Notes under the pieces: model-generated
The model's input: the letters and a program-made list of their open reading frames with translations, nothing else
What the model was told of the DNA's origin: nothing
Database searches by the model: none
Translations under genes and position numbers: made by a program
From: Asanoa ishikariensis
GTDB taxonomy: Bacteria; Actinomycetota; Actinomycetes; Mycobacteriales; Micromonosporaceae
Direction of reading: 5' to 3'
Length of the DNA stretch: 64,000 bases
Assembly (NCBI RefSeq): GCF_900107455.1
Contig: NZ_FNQB01000001.1
Location: 2,480,001-2,544,000 of the forward strand
Shown: in pieces, positions 16,676 through 25,445 of the stretch
Position numbering within the stretch: the first letter of the stretch is position 1
Layout of the letters: each line of letters begins with the position of its first letter

Positions 16676-17764
16676 ATGCGCTTCCACTGGTTCCTGCCCA
16701 CCACCGGCGACGGCCACCAGGTCCGCCCGGCGACCACGACGACCGGCACCGACCCCCGCCGAGGTCCGGCGCGCGCGGCGACTCTCGGCTATCTCACCCA
16801 GGTGGCCCGGGCCGCGGAGGACAGCGGGTTCGGCGCGCTGCTCACGCCCGTCGGCGCGGGTTGCCCGGATCCGCTCGTGGTGTGCACCGCCCTCGCACAG
16901 CACACCCAGCGGATCAAGCTGCTGGTCGCGTTCCGGCCCGGGTTCACGCTGCCGACCGTCTTCGCCCAGCAGACCCAGGCGTTCCAGGCGCTCACCGGAG
17001 ACCGGTTGCTGCTCAACGCCGTCACCGGTGGGGATCCGCAGGAGCAGCGCGGCTACGGCGACTTCCTGGACCACGACGCGCGGTACGCCCGCACCGCCGA
17101 GTACCTGCGCGTGCTGCGCGGCTCCTGGGCGGGCGCCCCGTTCGACTTCGCCGGCACGCACTACCGGGTCGAGGGTGGCGGCCTGGAGGAGCCGCTGGCC
17201 GCCCAGCCCGAGATCTACTTCGGCGGCGCCTCTCCGGCGGCCGAGAAGGTGGCAGCTGCGCACGCCGACGTCTACCTGATGTGGGGCGAGCCGCCGGCCG
17301 CGATCGCCGCGCGGGTCGACCGGATCCGGGCGGCCGCCGCGGCGGAGGGTCGCACTCTCCGGCTCGGCATCCGGTTGCACGTGATCGCCCGCGACACCTC
17401 CGAGGAGGCGTGGGGCGAGACCGGGCGGCTGCTGGCCCAGATGAAGCCCGAGCAGATCGCCGCCGCGCAGGCCCGGTTCGCCCGGATGGACTCGGTCGGC
17501 CAGCAGCGGATGGCCGGCCTCCACAACGGACACTCGACCGACCTGGAGATCGCGCCGAACTTGTGGGCCGGCGTCGGCCTGATCCGCGAGGGCGCCGGCA
17601 CCGCGCTGGTGGGCAGCTACGCCGAGGTCGCCGACCGGATCCGGGAGTACGCCGCCCTCGGCGTCGACGAGTTCATCCTGTCGGGCTGGCCGCACCTCGA
17701 GGAGGCCTACCGGGTGGGTGAGTTCCTGCTGCCCCGGCTGGCCTCCGTGGCGGTGCCGGCCTGA
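16676..17764 (+). CDS. SsuD-like alkanesulfonate monooxygenase (LLM class, FMNH2-dependent)
   Basis: A 362-residue luciferase-like monooxygenase. Family-specific blocks of alkanesulfonate monooxygenases are present: FHWFLPTTGDG at the start, FRPGFTLPTVFAQQ, LLLNAVTGGDPQEQRGYGD, PEIYFGGASPAAE, RLHVIARDTSEEAW and FILSGWPHLEEAYR at the end. The enzyme would release sulfite from sulfonates with O2 and FMNH2 during sulfur limitation. No ssuABC transporter or ssuE reductase is adjacent, so partners must lie elsewhere. The gene has its own promoter with operator copy C and is probably translated from a leaderless mRNA. Confidence 0.88.
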   Translation: MRFHWFLPTTGDGHQVRPATTTTGTDPRRGPARAATLGYLTQVARAAEDSGFGALLTPVGAGCPDPLVVCTALAQHTQRIKLLVAFRPGFTLPTVFAQQTQAFQALTGDRLLLNAVTGGDPQEQRGYGDFLDHDARYARTAEYLRVLRGSWAGAPFDFAGTHYRVEGGGLEEPLAAQPEIYFGGASPAAEKVAAAHADVYLMWGEPPAAIAARVDRIRAAAAAEGRTLRLGIRLHVIARDTSEEAWGETGRLLAQMKPEQIAAAQARFARMDSVGQQRMAGLHNGHSTDLEIAPNLWAGVGLIREGAGTALVGSYAEVADRIREYAALGVDEFILSGWPHLEEAYRVGEFLLPRLASVAVPA

Positions 17765-18114
17765 GCGGGGTCGGCGAGGCTGGTCCGATCGACGACGTCG
17801 GCGGCGAGTTACTTGCCGATGGACATTATTTGGGCTTAGCCGTCCCTTAAGTTTTCCTGTGCCGATTGATTAGGCCCGCTGCCAGGCACGTTGCCCGGTG
17901 GGGCACGGTGGGTGACGCCGGCAGACATCGAAGCAGCGTGCTGCGCTGACCGCCCGGTCCGGTGCGGTCCGGACCGCCTTAAGTCACTGGATCATGGGCC
18001 GCGAAACAGCCCTTGAGCAGGCCATCCGCGTGCCTTAGCTTCCGTGACGACCCTTCGACACCCAACCGCCGCCGCGGACGACCGTGGCGCACTCGCGAGA
18101 AGCGGGAACCGCAC
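17765..18114. other. 350-base intergenic region before the DUF1800 gene
   Basis: No gene is supported here. The stretch 17810-17880 is AT-richer than its surroundings and may hold promoters. CTTAAGT occurs twice (near 17847 and 17979), and a GC-rich partial repeat of GGTCCGG lies near 17955-17975. I see no convincing terminator for the SsuD-like gene and no RNA gene. Confidence 0.4.
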
Positions 18115-20100
18115 ATGGCCAACCGGAACACGCCGCCCGACAGGCCGGGCGACGACGGCCGTTGGGACGGCCGGCCGCACCCCACCACGGACAGGTACCG
18201 GTCGCGGCCCGCCACCATGCAGCAGCGGGGGCCGCGCTGGGTGGGGCCGGACGGCGGTGTCGACATCGACTCGGTCGCCGGGCTGCCGGAGATCTACGAC
18301 GAGGACGAGGACGACTCCGGCCCCGACAAGGGACGGCGGCGGGCGCTGCTGGCCCTCGGTGGCGCGGTCGCGCTGGCCGGTGGCGGCGCCGCGCTGAGCT
18401 TCACCTCGCAGGGCCAGGACCTGCTCGACAAGCTGCTCGGCGACGGCGGGGTGGACACCACGGCCGAGCAGCTCAACAACGCGATCTCGAACTCGCCGGC
18501 CCAGCAGCAGCCGAGCCAGGTGCGCACCTACACCGAGCAGAACGAGTCCTACATGGGCTCGCGGGCCGGCAACGAGCTACGCAAGAACGCTCCGGCCACC
18601 GGGCGCGCCTACTCCTCGCCGAGCGCCGCCGCGGCCAACACGAAGGTGACCGTCAAGACGGTCCTCGCCAAGGACCCGATCCGGCACCTGGCCAGCCGGG
18701 CGACGTTCGGGCCGACGCCCAAGGTGCTCAGTGACATCCGCCGGCTCGGCATCGACGGGTGGATCCGGGCCCAGCTCGCGCCGGACAAGATCGCGCCGAC
18801 CCCGGGCGAGCTCAAGCTCGCCGAGCTCAGCACGCTGACCATGTCCATCCCGCAGCTCCGGGCCAACCGGGAGGCGCTCAACCAGAAGGGCACCCAGGCC
18901 GACCAGGAGGTCGTCGACGCCGCGGTCGGTCGGATGATCTTCTCGGAGCGGCAGCTCTTCGAGGTCATGGTCGACTTCTGGAACGACTTCCTGCACGTCG
19001 GGCCGTTCTTCGACGGTTCCGACATGGTGCGGTCGAGCTTCGACCGGGACGTGATCCGCAAGCACGCGCTCGGCAACTACCCGGAGATGCTGGTGGCAGC
19101 CAACCGCCACCCGGCGCTGCTGATCTACCTCAACCAGAACCAGTCCTCGAAGGACAACGTCAACGAGAACCTGGCCCGGGAGAACCTGGAGCTGTACTCG
19201 GTCGGCGTCGACGGCGGCTACACGGAGAAGGACGTCAAGCAGGCCGCGCTGCTGCAGACCGGCCGGGGCGTGCGCGAGGACCAGTACGTGTACCAGCCCG
19301 AGCGGCACCACGTCGGGCCGGTCAAGATCATGGGCTTCAGCCACCCGAACTCGACCGCGGACGGCGGTGAGGCGGCGAGCGACGCGTACTTCCGGTTCCT
19401 CGGCCTGCACCCGTCGACCGCGCGCTACGTCGCCATGAACCTGGCCACGCGGTTCGTCTCCGACGCGCCGCCGAAGTCGCTGATCGACCGGCTGGCCAAG
19501 ACCTACCTGACGCACAGCGGTGCGATCAAGCCCGTGCTGATGACGATGTTCAGCTCGTCGGAGTTCTGGGCCGCGGTCGGCCAGAAGGTGCGCCGGCCGA
19601 TGGAGTACCTGACCGCCACGTACCGCACGCTGGGCGTCTCGCCCGTTCCCAGCCCCGGCTTCCAGCAGGGCAACCGCGACCGCACCCCGTTCGCGGAGGG
19701 GCTGCGGCAGATCCGCAACAAGATGGACGAGCTCGGCCAGTTCCCGACCGGCCAGGCGACGCCCAACGGCTACCCCGACGTCTTCGTCGCCTGGACCTCG
19801 GCCGGCACAATGATCAACGGCTGGAACGAGGCGCTCGACATCGTCAACGGCAACCGCCGGATGTTCTCGTACCTGAAGCCCGAGCGCTTCGCCGGTGCGA
19901 ACCCGCCGGACACCGCCGGCGCCTACGTCGACGCGCTGTCCAAGCGCCTCGTGCACCAGAAGCTCAGCGCCAAGGAGAAGGCGGCGATCCTCAGCATCGC
20001 CGGCGTCACCGCCAACACCAAGGTCGACGCGTCGTTCAACGGCGCGCTGACGTCCGTCGTGCGGGCGCTGCTCGCATCCCCGCAGCACCACCTCCGGTGA
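18115..20100 (+). CDS. DUF1800-domain protein with N-terminal export signal
   Basis: A 661-residue protein. The first 75 residues are polar and end in acidic DEDEDD; then KGRRRALLALGGAVALAGGGAAL resembles a Tat signal or membrane anchor (about 78-100). From about residue 180 the DUF1800 domain begins (HLASRATFGPTPKVLSDIRRLGIDGWI), with MVDFWNDFLHVG and ENLARENLELYSVGVDGGYTE as signatures. DUF1800 proteins are exported, of unknown biochemistry, and nearly always paired with DUF1501 proteins, as here through a GTGA overlap. I chose ATG 18115; the frame is open upstream but lacks a better start. Confidence 0.85.
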   Translation: MANRNTPPDRPGDDGRWDGRPHPTTDRYRSRPATMQQRGPRWVGPDGGVDIDSVAGLPEIYDEDEDDSGPDKGRRRALLALGGAVALAGGGAALSFTSQGQDLLDKLLGDGGVDTTAEQLNNAISNSPAQQQPSQVRTYTEQNESYMGSRAGNELRKNAPATGRAYSSPSAAAANTKVTVKTVLAKDPIRHLASRATFGPTPKVLSDIRRLGIDGWIRAQLAPDKIAPTPGELKLAELSTLTMSIPQLRANREALNQKGTQADQEVVDAAVGRMIFSERQLFEVMVDFWNDFLHVGPFFDGSDMVRSSFDRDVIRKHALGNYPEMLVAANRHPALLIYLNQNQSSKDNVNENLARENLELYSVGVDGGYTEKDVKQAALLQTGRGVREDQYVYQPERHHVGPVKIMGFSHPNSTADGGEAASDAYFRFLGLHPSTARYVAMNLATRFVSDAPPKSLIDRLAKTYLTHSGAIKPVLMTMFSSSEFWAAVGQKVRRPMEYLTATYRTLGVSPVPSPGFQQGNRDRTPFAEGLRQIRNKMDELGQFPTGQATPNGYPDVFVAWTSAGTMINGWNEALDIVNGNRRMFSYLKPERFAGANPPDTAGAYVDALSKRLVHQKLSAKEKAAILSIAGVTANTKVDASFNGALTSVVRALLASPQHHLR

Positions 20101-21485
20101 GTCCCTTGGAGAGCAGCGTGTCCACTTTTCCGATCCACCCGGACTGCCCCGACCTGGCGCGGCTGGCCGACAACCCGGTCGACGCCGTGCTGCGCGCGGA
20201 AGCGGCGGCCGTCACGGCCGAGGACACGGCCGAGCGCGACCGGCTGCAGGACCTCAACGAGCTGGAGGAGGCGCAGCAGGACGGCCGCGGCGTCACCCGG
20301 CGGAGGTTCGTCACGGGCGCGGCCGCGACCGCCACCGCACTGGCCACGACGCAGTTCATCTCGACCCGGGCGTCGTTCGCGGCGACCAAGACCGGCACGC
20401 TGATCCACGTCTTCCTCTACGGCGGGCTGGACGGCCTGGCCATGATCGCGCCGGCCGACGACCCGGTGCTGGCCAAGGTCCGCCCGGACCAGCTCATCCC
20501 CGAGAACGGCGGCATCGCGCTCCAGCGCGGGTTCCGGCTCAGCGGCTCGTTCGCGCCGCTGAAGAAATATCTGGACGCCGGGCAACTGGGCTTCGTGCCG
20601 GCGGTGACCGACCCGCGCCTGTCGCTGAGCCACTTCCAGGCCGCCGACGCCTGCAACCTCGGCGGCCTGCCGGGGGAGACCGGCGGCCGGGGCTGGCTGG
20701 ACAGCCTCGTCGACGCGCTCGGGCCGGGCACCGCGTTCCGCAGCGTCGGCATCGGCAGCACGCTGCCGCGTTCGCTGGTCGGCAACAACGGCGCGATCGC
20801 GCTGAACAGCGTCGGTTCCTTCAACCTCAACGGCGACCAGCGCTTCAAGGACGCCACCGCCAAGGCGATCAAGACCCTGTTCACCGGCATCAACCACCCG
20901 GTGCAGGAGTCGGTGCAGGAGGGCCTCGCGGCGCTCACCCTGGCGCAGAAGCTGGCCGCCGACGGCTACGAGCCGCGCGCGGGCGTGGAGTACCAGGGCA
21001 TCGGCAACGCCTTCCGGCAGCTCGCCCAGCTCATCAAGGGCGGCGCGAACGTGCGTGTGGCCACCATCGGGATGGGTGGCTGGGACACCCACGAGAACCA
21101 GGGCACCCAGGGCGGCTACGTCTTCAACCACATGGGCGAGCTCGCCGGCGCGATGGCCGCGTTCTTCGACGACCTGGGCCCGGCCGCGGCCGACGTGACC
21201 GTGATGGTGTCCAGCGAGTTCGGCCGCCGGGTCAGCCAGAACGGCAGCGGCACCGACCACGGGCATGGCGGCGTGATCTGCGTGCTGTCCGGCAAGAAGC
21301 TGTCCGGCAACCTGCTGGGCCGGTGGGACGGACTCGAGAAGCTGGACGGAGGCAACGTCCCGGAATACAACAACATGTTCAACGTCTACGGTGCCGTCGC
21401 GCAGGGCCGCTTCGGTCTGACCAACGCCGAGGTGGACAAGATCTTCCCCCGACAGAAGTACGCCCCGGTGAAGCTCTTTGCGTGA
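20097..21485 (+). CDS. DUF1501-domain protein, Tat-exported
   Basis: A 462-residue protein with a twin-arginine signal around residues 64-90 (TRRRFVTGAAATATALATT) inside an unusually long polar N-terminus. The mature part shows the DUF1501 pattern, a relative of the alkaline phosphatase/sulfatase superfamily: IHVFLYGGLDGLAMI, HFQAADACNLGG, MGGWDTHENQG, MVSSEFGRRVSQNG and GTDHGHGG with metal-ligand-like Asp and His residues. The GTG start overlaps the DUF1800 stop. With the flavin genes downstream, it probably belongs to an extracytoplasmic redox system. The reaction is unknown. Confidence 0.87.
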   Translation: MSPLESSVSTFPIHPDCPDLARLADNPVDAVLRAEAAAVTAEDTAERDRLQDLNELEEAQQDGRGVTRRRFVTGAAATATALATTQFISTRASFAATKTGTLIHVFLYGGLDGLAMIAPADDPVLAKVRPDQLIPENGGIALQRGFRLSGSFAPLKKYLDAGQLGFVPAVTDPRLSLSHFQAADACNLGGLPGETGGRGWLDSLVDALGPGTAFRSVGIGSTLPRSLVGNNGAIALNSVGSFNLNGDQRFKDATAKAIKTLFTGINHPVQESVQEGLAALTLAQKLAADGYEPRAGVEYQGIGNAFRQLAQLIKGGANVRVATIGMGGWDTHENQGTQGGYVFNHMGELAGAMAAFFDDLGPAAADVTVMVSSEFGRRVSQNGSGTDHGHGGVICVLSGKKLSGNLLGRWDGLEKLDGGNVPEYNNMFNVYGAVAQGRFGLTNAEVDKIFPRQKYAPVKLFA

Positions 21486-22905
21486 CTACCCTTCGGGCAC
21501 CGTAGTAGCGGGCCGCCGTCGGACCGGGGACCCCCCGCCCCGGTCCGACGGTCGCCCCGCGACCGTGCCCGCCAACGTTCCCGCGCGGCGTGGTGCCACC
21601 GGCCGCCGTGTGCTGGTGCTGTTCTTCTGGGCGGGCCTGGTGCTCGCCGTGCTGCCGTGGTGGCTGGCCACCCCGGCCGGCTCGCTGTCCGACACCGGCG
21701 CGGTGACGCTGGCCGCAGGTCGGATCGTCGGCCTGGTCGCGGGCTACGTGATGCTCGTCCAGGTGCTGCTGATGAGCCGGCTGCGGCTGCTCGACCGGCT
21801 GGCCGGCGAGGAGCTGATGACCCGCTGGCACCGGGACATCGGCGGCGCGCTGATCGTCGCGGTGCTGGGCCACATGGCACTGATCCTGGTCGGCTACGGC
21901 GCGCTCGACGGCTTCAACCCGCTGGTCGAGGCCCGGGTGCTGATCACCGGCGTGCCCGACATGCTGACCGCGTTCCTGTCCGCCGGCATCCTCACCGCGG
22001 TCGGGCTGTTCTCGATCCGGGCTGTCCGCAACGCCATGCCTTACGAGCTGTGGCGCTGGCTGCACATGTCCACCTACCTGGTGCTCTACCTGTCCTTCGG
22101 GCACCAGTTCTCGTTGGGCCAACAGCTTTTCCAGCCCGGCGTCGTACGCACCGGCTGGCTGGCCGCGTACGTCGGCGTCGTGGTCGTCCTCGCGTACGGC
22201 CGGGTGATCGCGCCCGTGTTCTTCAACCTGCGCTACCGCCTGCGGGTGGCCGACGTGGTCGCGGAGGGCCCGGACACCATCTCCATCTACCTGACCGGCC
22301 GCCGGCTCGACCGCCTCAAGCTCCTGGGTGGACAGTGGTTCCGGTTCCGGTTCATGGGCCGCGGACTCTGGTGGCAGTCGCACCCGTTCTCGGTCTCGGC
22401 CGCCAAGAACGGCCGGTGGCTGCGGCTGACGGTCAAGGTGGTCGGCGCCTACACCCGCGAGCTGAGTGAGCTCGACTCCGGTGGCCGCGTGTGGGCGATC
22501 GGCCCGCGTGGCTCGTTCACCGCCGCGCAGCGCACCGCGCAGCGCTCGTTGCTGATCGCCGGCGGCATCGGCATCACGCCGATCCGGGCGATGCTGGAGG
22601 AGTTGCCGCCCGGCGCGACACTGATCTACCGGGCCAGCACTCCCGCCGACGTGGTGCTGCAACGGGAGATCGACTGGCTGGCCCGGGCGCGCGATCTCGA
22701 CGTCTGGTACGTGATCGGTGCCCGCACCGACCCCGGGCCGCGCCAGGTGATGAGCCCCAACGGCCTCCGCCGGCTCGTGCCCGACCTGGCCGGCCGGGAC
22801 GTCTGGCTCTGCGGCCCGCCGGGGTTCGTCGAGTCGGCGCACAAGATCGTGCGGCGGTCCGGCGTGCCGCGCAAGAAGATCCACCTCGCCGCCTTCGAAC
22901 TCTAG
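21478..22905 (+). CDS. Ferric-reductase-like flavocytochrome (heme membrane domain plus FAD/NAD(P)H reductase)
   Basis: A membrane domain of about six helices (about 45-245) has histidines placed for heme b, in VLGHMALI, WRWLHMSTYL and LSFGHQFSL. The C-terminal ferredoxin-reductase-like domain has the FAD motif HPFSVSAAKNGRWLRL, the phosphate loop AGGIGITPIRAML and the NAD(P) signature WLCGPPGFVES. It should carry electrons from cytosolic NAD(P)H across the membrane. The start is uncertain: TTG 21478 overlaps the DUF1501 stop, while GTG 21565 would give a protein 29 residues shorter. The FMN-binding gene follows after 9 bases. Confidence 0.87.
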   Translation: MRDYPSGTVVAGRRRTGDPPPRSDGRPATVPANVPARRGATGRRVLVLFFWAGLVLAVLPWWLATPAGSLSDTGAVTLAAGRIVGLVAGYVMLVQVLLMSRLRLLDRLAGEELMTRWHRDIGGALIVAVLGHMALILVGYGALDGFNPLVEARVLITGVPDMLTAFLSAGILTAVGLFSIRAVRNAMPYELWRWLHMSTYLVLYLSFGHQFSLGQQLFQPGVVRTGWLAAYVGVVVVLAYGRVIAPVFFNLRYRLRVADVVAEGPDTISIYLTGRRLDRLKLLGGQWFRFRFMGRGLWWQSHPFSVSAAKNGRWLRLTVKVVGAYTRELSELDSGGRVWAIGPRGSFTAAQRTAQRSLLIAGGIGITPIRAMLEELPPGATLIYRASTPADVVLQREIDWLARARDLDVWYVIGARTDPGPRQVMSPNGLRRLVPDLAGRDVWLCGPPGFVESAHKIVRRSGVPRKKIHLAAFEL

Positions 22906-22914
22906 GAGCTTCTC

Positions 22915-23463
22915 GTGCGCCGTGCCGTGCTGGCGGTCGCCGGTCTTGCCGCCGGCACCTCGTTGCTGGTCGTGGTCAAGGGTGGTGCCGGTGCCGCGCC
23001 GGACACGGTGGCGGCGGCCAACGCCGGCCCTACGCCGTCGTCGTCGGCTGGCACTCCGGGCTCACCCGACCCCTCCGCCCCGGCCAGCAAGGCGCCGGTC
23101 GCCAAGAAGACCACCGCCAAGCCCAAGCCCGGCAAGAACAACACGGCCGCCGCGCCGCCCCCGGCCGCACCGAAGTCCAACAAGGTGGTCGGGCCGCGGG
23201 TGGAGAACCCGTACGGCGCCGTCCAGGTCGTCCTGGAGCTCGACGGCAACCGGATCGTCAACGTGCGCACATTGGAGATGCCCGACCAGGAGGCGCGTTC
23301 GGACCAGCTCAGCGCGCAGGTCGAGTCGCAACTGGGTGACGAGGCGGTGCGGGAGCAGGGCGCCGACCTTGACACCGTCTCCGGCGCGACCGAGACCAGT
23401 GAGGCCTACAAGGAGTCGCTCCGGAAGGCCATCGACCGGATGAAGAAGGGCGAGCGTGACTGA
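22915..23463 (+). CDS. Exported FMN-binding domain protein
   Basis: A 182-residue protein with an N-terminal hydrophobic signal or anchor (VLAVAGLAAGTSLLVVV), a low-complexity Ala/Pro/Lys linker (about 35-90) and an FMN-binding domain (YGAVQVVLELDGNRIVNV, later DTVSGATETSEAYKESL). The SGATET motif is the flavinylation site where ApbE attaches FMN through a phosphoester to the last threonine. The transferase is encoded next, with an 8-base overlap. GGAG lies 5 bases before the GTG start. It likely acts outside the membrane as a one-electron carrier fed by the flavocytochrome. Confidence 0.9.
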   Translation: MRRAVLAVAGLAAGTSLLVVVKGGAGAAPDTVAAANAGPTPSSSAGTPGSPDPSAPASKAPVAKKTTAKPKPGKNNTAAAPPPAAPKSNKVVGPRVENPYGAVQVVLELDGNRIVNVRTLEMPDQEARSDQLSAQVESQLGDEAVREQGADLDTVSGATETSEAYKESLRKAIDRMKKGERD

Positions 23464-24193
23464 GTTCCGCGTCCGTGAGTGCATGGGCACGGTGATCAGC
23501 GTCGAGATCGCGTCCGGCGGCTCGGCCGCGCTGCTCGACGAGGTCTTCGCCTGGTTCGACGAGGTCGACGCCAGGTTCAGCACGTTCAAGGCCGACAGCG
23601 AGGTGTGCCGGTTCGATCGGGGCGAGCTCGGGCTGCCGGACGCCTCGGCCGAGCTGCGCACGGTGCTCGACCGCTGCGCCGACCTGTGGCGGGAGACCGA
23701 CGGCTACTTCGACGGGTACGCCTCCGGCCGGCTCGACCCTTCGGGCTTCGTGAAGGGTTGGTCCGTGCAGGTCGCCTCGGACCGGCTGCTGGCCGCGGGC
23801 GCGGTCGACCACTGTGTGAACGCCGGTGGGGACGTGCGGGTCCGCGGGCAGTCGCCGGCGGGCCGGCCCTGGCGGGTCGGCATCCGGCATCCGTGGAACG
23901 CCTCGGCGACCTGCCACGTGGTCTCCGGGTCGGACCTGGCCATCGCCACGTCCGGCGTCTACGAGCGCGGTCACCACGTCGTCGACCCGCACACCGGGCG
24001 CCCGGCGACGGGGCTGCGGTCGGTCACCGTGGTCGGTGCCGATCTTGGCACCGCCGACGCGTACGCGACCGCCGCGCTCGCGATGGGCACGGCCGGTGTG
24101 CGGTGGCTGGGCGGGATCGTCGGTTATGCCTGTGTTGTCGTCACCGACGAGGGACGCAAGCTCAGTTCTTCCGCCCTATCGTCGGTAGCTTAA
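23456..24193 (+). CDS. apbE: FAD:protein FMN transferase
   Basis: A 245-residue ApbE-family enzyme, which transfers FMN from FAD to a Ser/Thr of exported FMN-binding proteins. Recognisable blocks are MGTVISVEI, FDEVDARFSTFKADSEV, DPSGFVKGWSVQ, VNAGGDVRVRG, IATSGVYERGHHVVDPHTG and DAYATAALAMG, the last holding metal-binding residues. At 245 residues it is short for the family and shows no signal peptide, so export would need another route or modification happens inside. The GTG start has AAGAAGGG upstream. Confidence 0.92.
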   Translation: MTEFRVRECMGTVISVEIASGGSAALLDEVFAWFDEVDARFSTFKADSEVCRFDRGELGLPDASAELRTVLDRCADLWRETDGYFDGYASGRLDPSGFVKGWSVQVASDRLLAAGAVDHCVNAGGDVRVRGQSPAGRPWRVGIRHPWNASATCHVVSGSDLAIATSGVYERGHHVVDPHTGRPATGLRSVTVVGADLGTADAYATAALAMGTAGVRWLGGIVGYACVVVTDEGRKLSSSALSSVA

Positions 24194-24504
24194 GACAACT
24201 ACCATGGTAACTCGTGTATGGTCAGCGCCTGATCGGACGGTGGGTACCCGCGGGTCGTGACCCGTTCGGGCGAGATCCGTTCGGCCGCGATCCCGAGGGA
24301 CGCGTGCCGGCCCATCGTTGGCATCGACTTCCGCCGTTCAGGGGGTCGACCTCGGCGGACACCACCGTTACCTTGTCACCTAGCATGAGCGCCCCTCCCC
24401 GCCGCGCCCCCATGTGGGCCGCCACCTGCATCAACGACCGGTCAGCACACCGGACGTGCGGGTTCGCGCGTCCTGTTGACGGGATCTTCGGCAGTCTCGC
24501 CGAC
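24194..24504. other. Gap after apbE with a palindrome and short tandem repeats
   Basis: A 10-bp palindrome TACCATGGTA (24200-24209) follows the apbE stop. Three imperfect 15-base units (24256-24270, 24271-24285, 24286-24300) read as CGTGACCCGTTCGGG-like copies. Short open frames exist on both strands (for example 24222-24434 minus), but neither shows convincing protein features, so no gene is called. Confidence 0.4.
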
Positions 24505-24527
24505 GGGATCCGCGATTCGCGGATCCC
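24505..24527. terminator. Hairpin after the primase-like gene
   Basis: GGGATCCGCG-ATT-CGCGGATCCC is a perfect 10-bp inverted repeat with a 3-base loop, 10 bases beyond the stop of the minus-strand primase-like gene. It may also end transcripts from the plus strand. It has no T-run. Confidence 0.6.
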
Positions 24528-24537
24528 GGGAAGCCGG

Positions 24538-25200
24538 TCAGGCGGCGCGGCGCGCGGTCGACAGTTGGCGGGGCAGGTGTGGCATCGAGCCGAGCCGGGT
24601 GAACAACGAGTCCACGATCATCCGCTGCACCGCGTAGGAATCCGGCAGGCTCCAGGCGACCTCTTCCGGGGCGATCACCCAGCGCACGGCGCCCTCGGGC
24701 AGCCGGGTCGGCGGGGCGGGCACCCACGAGCCGTGGCCGTGTCGCACCACGTCGAGCGAGGTCTCGAGCTCGGGCCGCAGCGGGTCACCCGGGCGGACCA
24801 GGAACATCCACCGGCCGAGCGGGGTGGCGGCCACGGGCCCGCGCACCTGGAAGCGCCCGGGGCCGAGCACGCCGGCGTGCAGCCGCGCCGCGGCCAGCAC
24901 CCGGCCGCCCAGCGTGTTGGGCACCTCGAGCACGTCGAAGGCCCGGCCGGTGGCCAGCAGCACCGCGTGTGCCCGCTGGCTCCACCACTGCTCCACTCTG
25001 GACGGGTCCGCGCTGGCCTGCCGCTCCCAGCCCTCGACCGCCGGGTGGCAGCTCGACGTCGGGCAGCCCGGCCGCTCGCACGAGAACCGGCCGCCGTCGA
25101 GCCACGCGCCGGGCACCACATCCCAGTGATGATCGGCGTAGCGCAGCGCCGATCGGCGCATCGCGACTCGGGCGAATGGTGGTCGGATATTCCACCGCAT
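24538..25200 (-). CDS. Bifunctional primase/polymerase (Prim-Pol)-like N-terminal domain protein
   Basis: A 220-residue protein whose N-terminal half shows the pattern ALRYADHHWDVVPGAWL, then Cys/His positions in FSCERPGCPTSSCHPAVEGWE. That matches the start of archaeal-eukaryotic-type Prim-Pol domains common in actinobacteria. The acidic catalytic residues expected later are not evident (VLLATGRAFDVLEVP holds one Asp), and there is no helicase part, so it may be a non-catalytic derivative. AGGGAG precedes the ATG at 25200. It is divergent from the HTH/TPR regulator. Confidence 0.6.
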   Translation of the reverse strand: MRWNIRPPFARVAMRRSALRYADHHWDVVPGAWLDGGRFSCERPGCPTSSCHPAVEGWERQASADPSRVEQWWSQRAHAVLLATGRAFDVLEVPNTLGGRVLAAARLHAGVLGPGRFQVRGPVAATPLGRWMFLVRPGDPLRPELETSLDVVRHGHGSWVPAPPTRLPEGAVRWVIAPEEVAWSLPDSYAVQRMIVDSLFTRLGSMPHLPRQLSTARRAA

Positions 25201-25445
25201 GGTCAGAAACTCCCTACGTGTGGGGTCGACTCGCCTTAGCAGGCGATCGGCGCCGTATCTCGGATCAACACGCGGTCGTTGCGTTTGACAGATAGCTGAA
25301 TGCAACTTGCAATCGAAAACTACGAGTGCAGCTGTGACGGGGAACGCACTCGATGTGCGATCGGCACAAACGGGTGATATCCGCAACACCGCCCAGCAAG
25401 CCCCGAATCAGACAGCCCCTGAACGAGCGAGGGGGGAGGACGGAC

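Noticed and set aside
24222-24434. 70-codon minus-strand frame with GSRPNGSRP repeats
   Set aside because: The repeats come from the 15-bp DNA repeats; an equally open frame exists on the other strand and neither has a ribosome-binding site or recognisable features.
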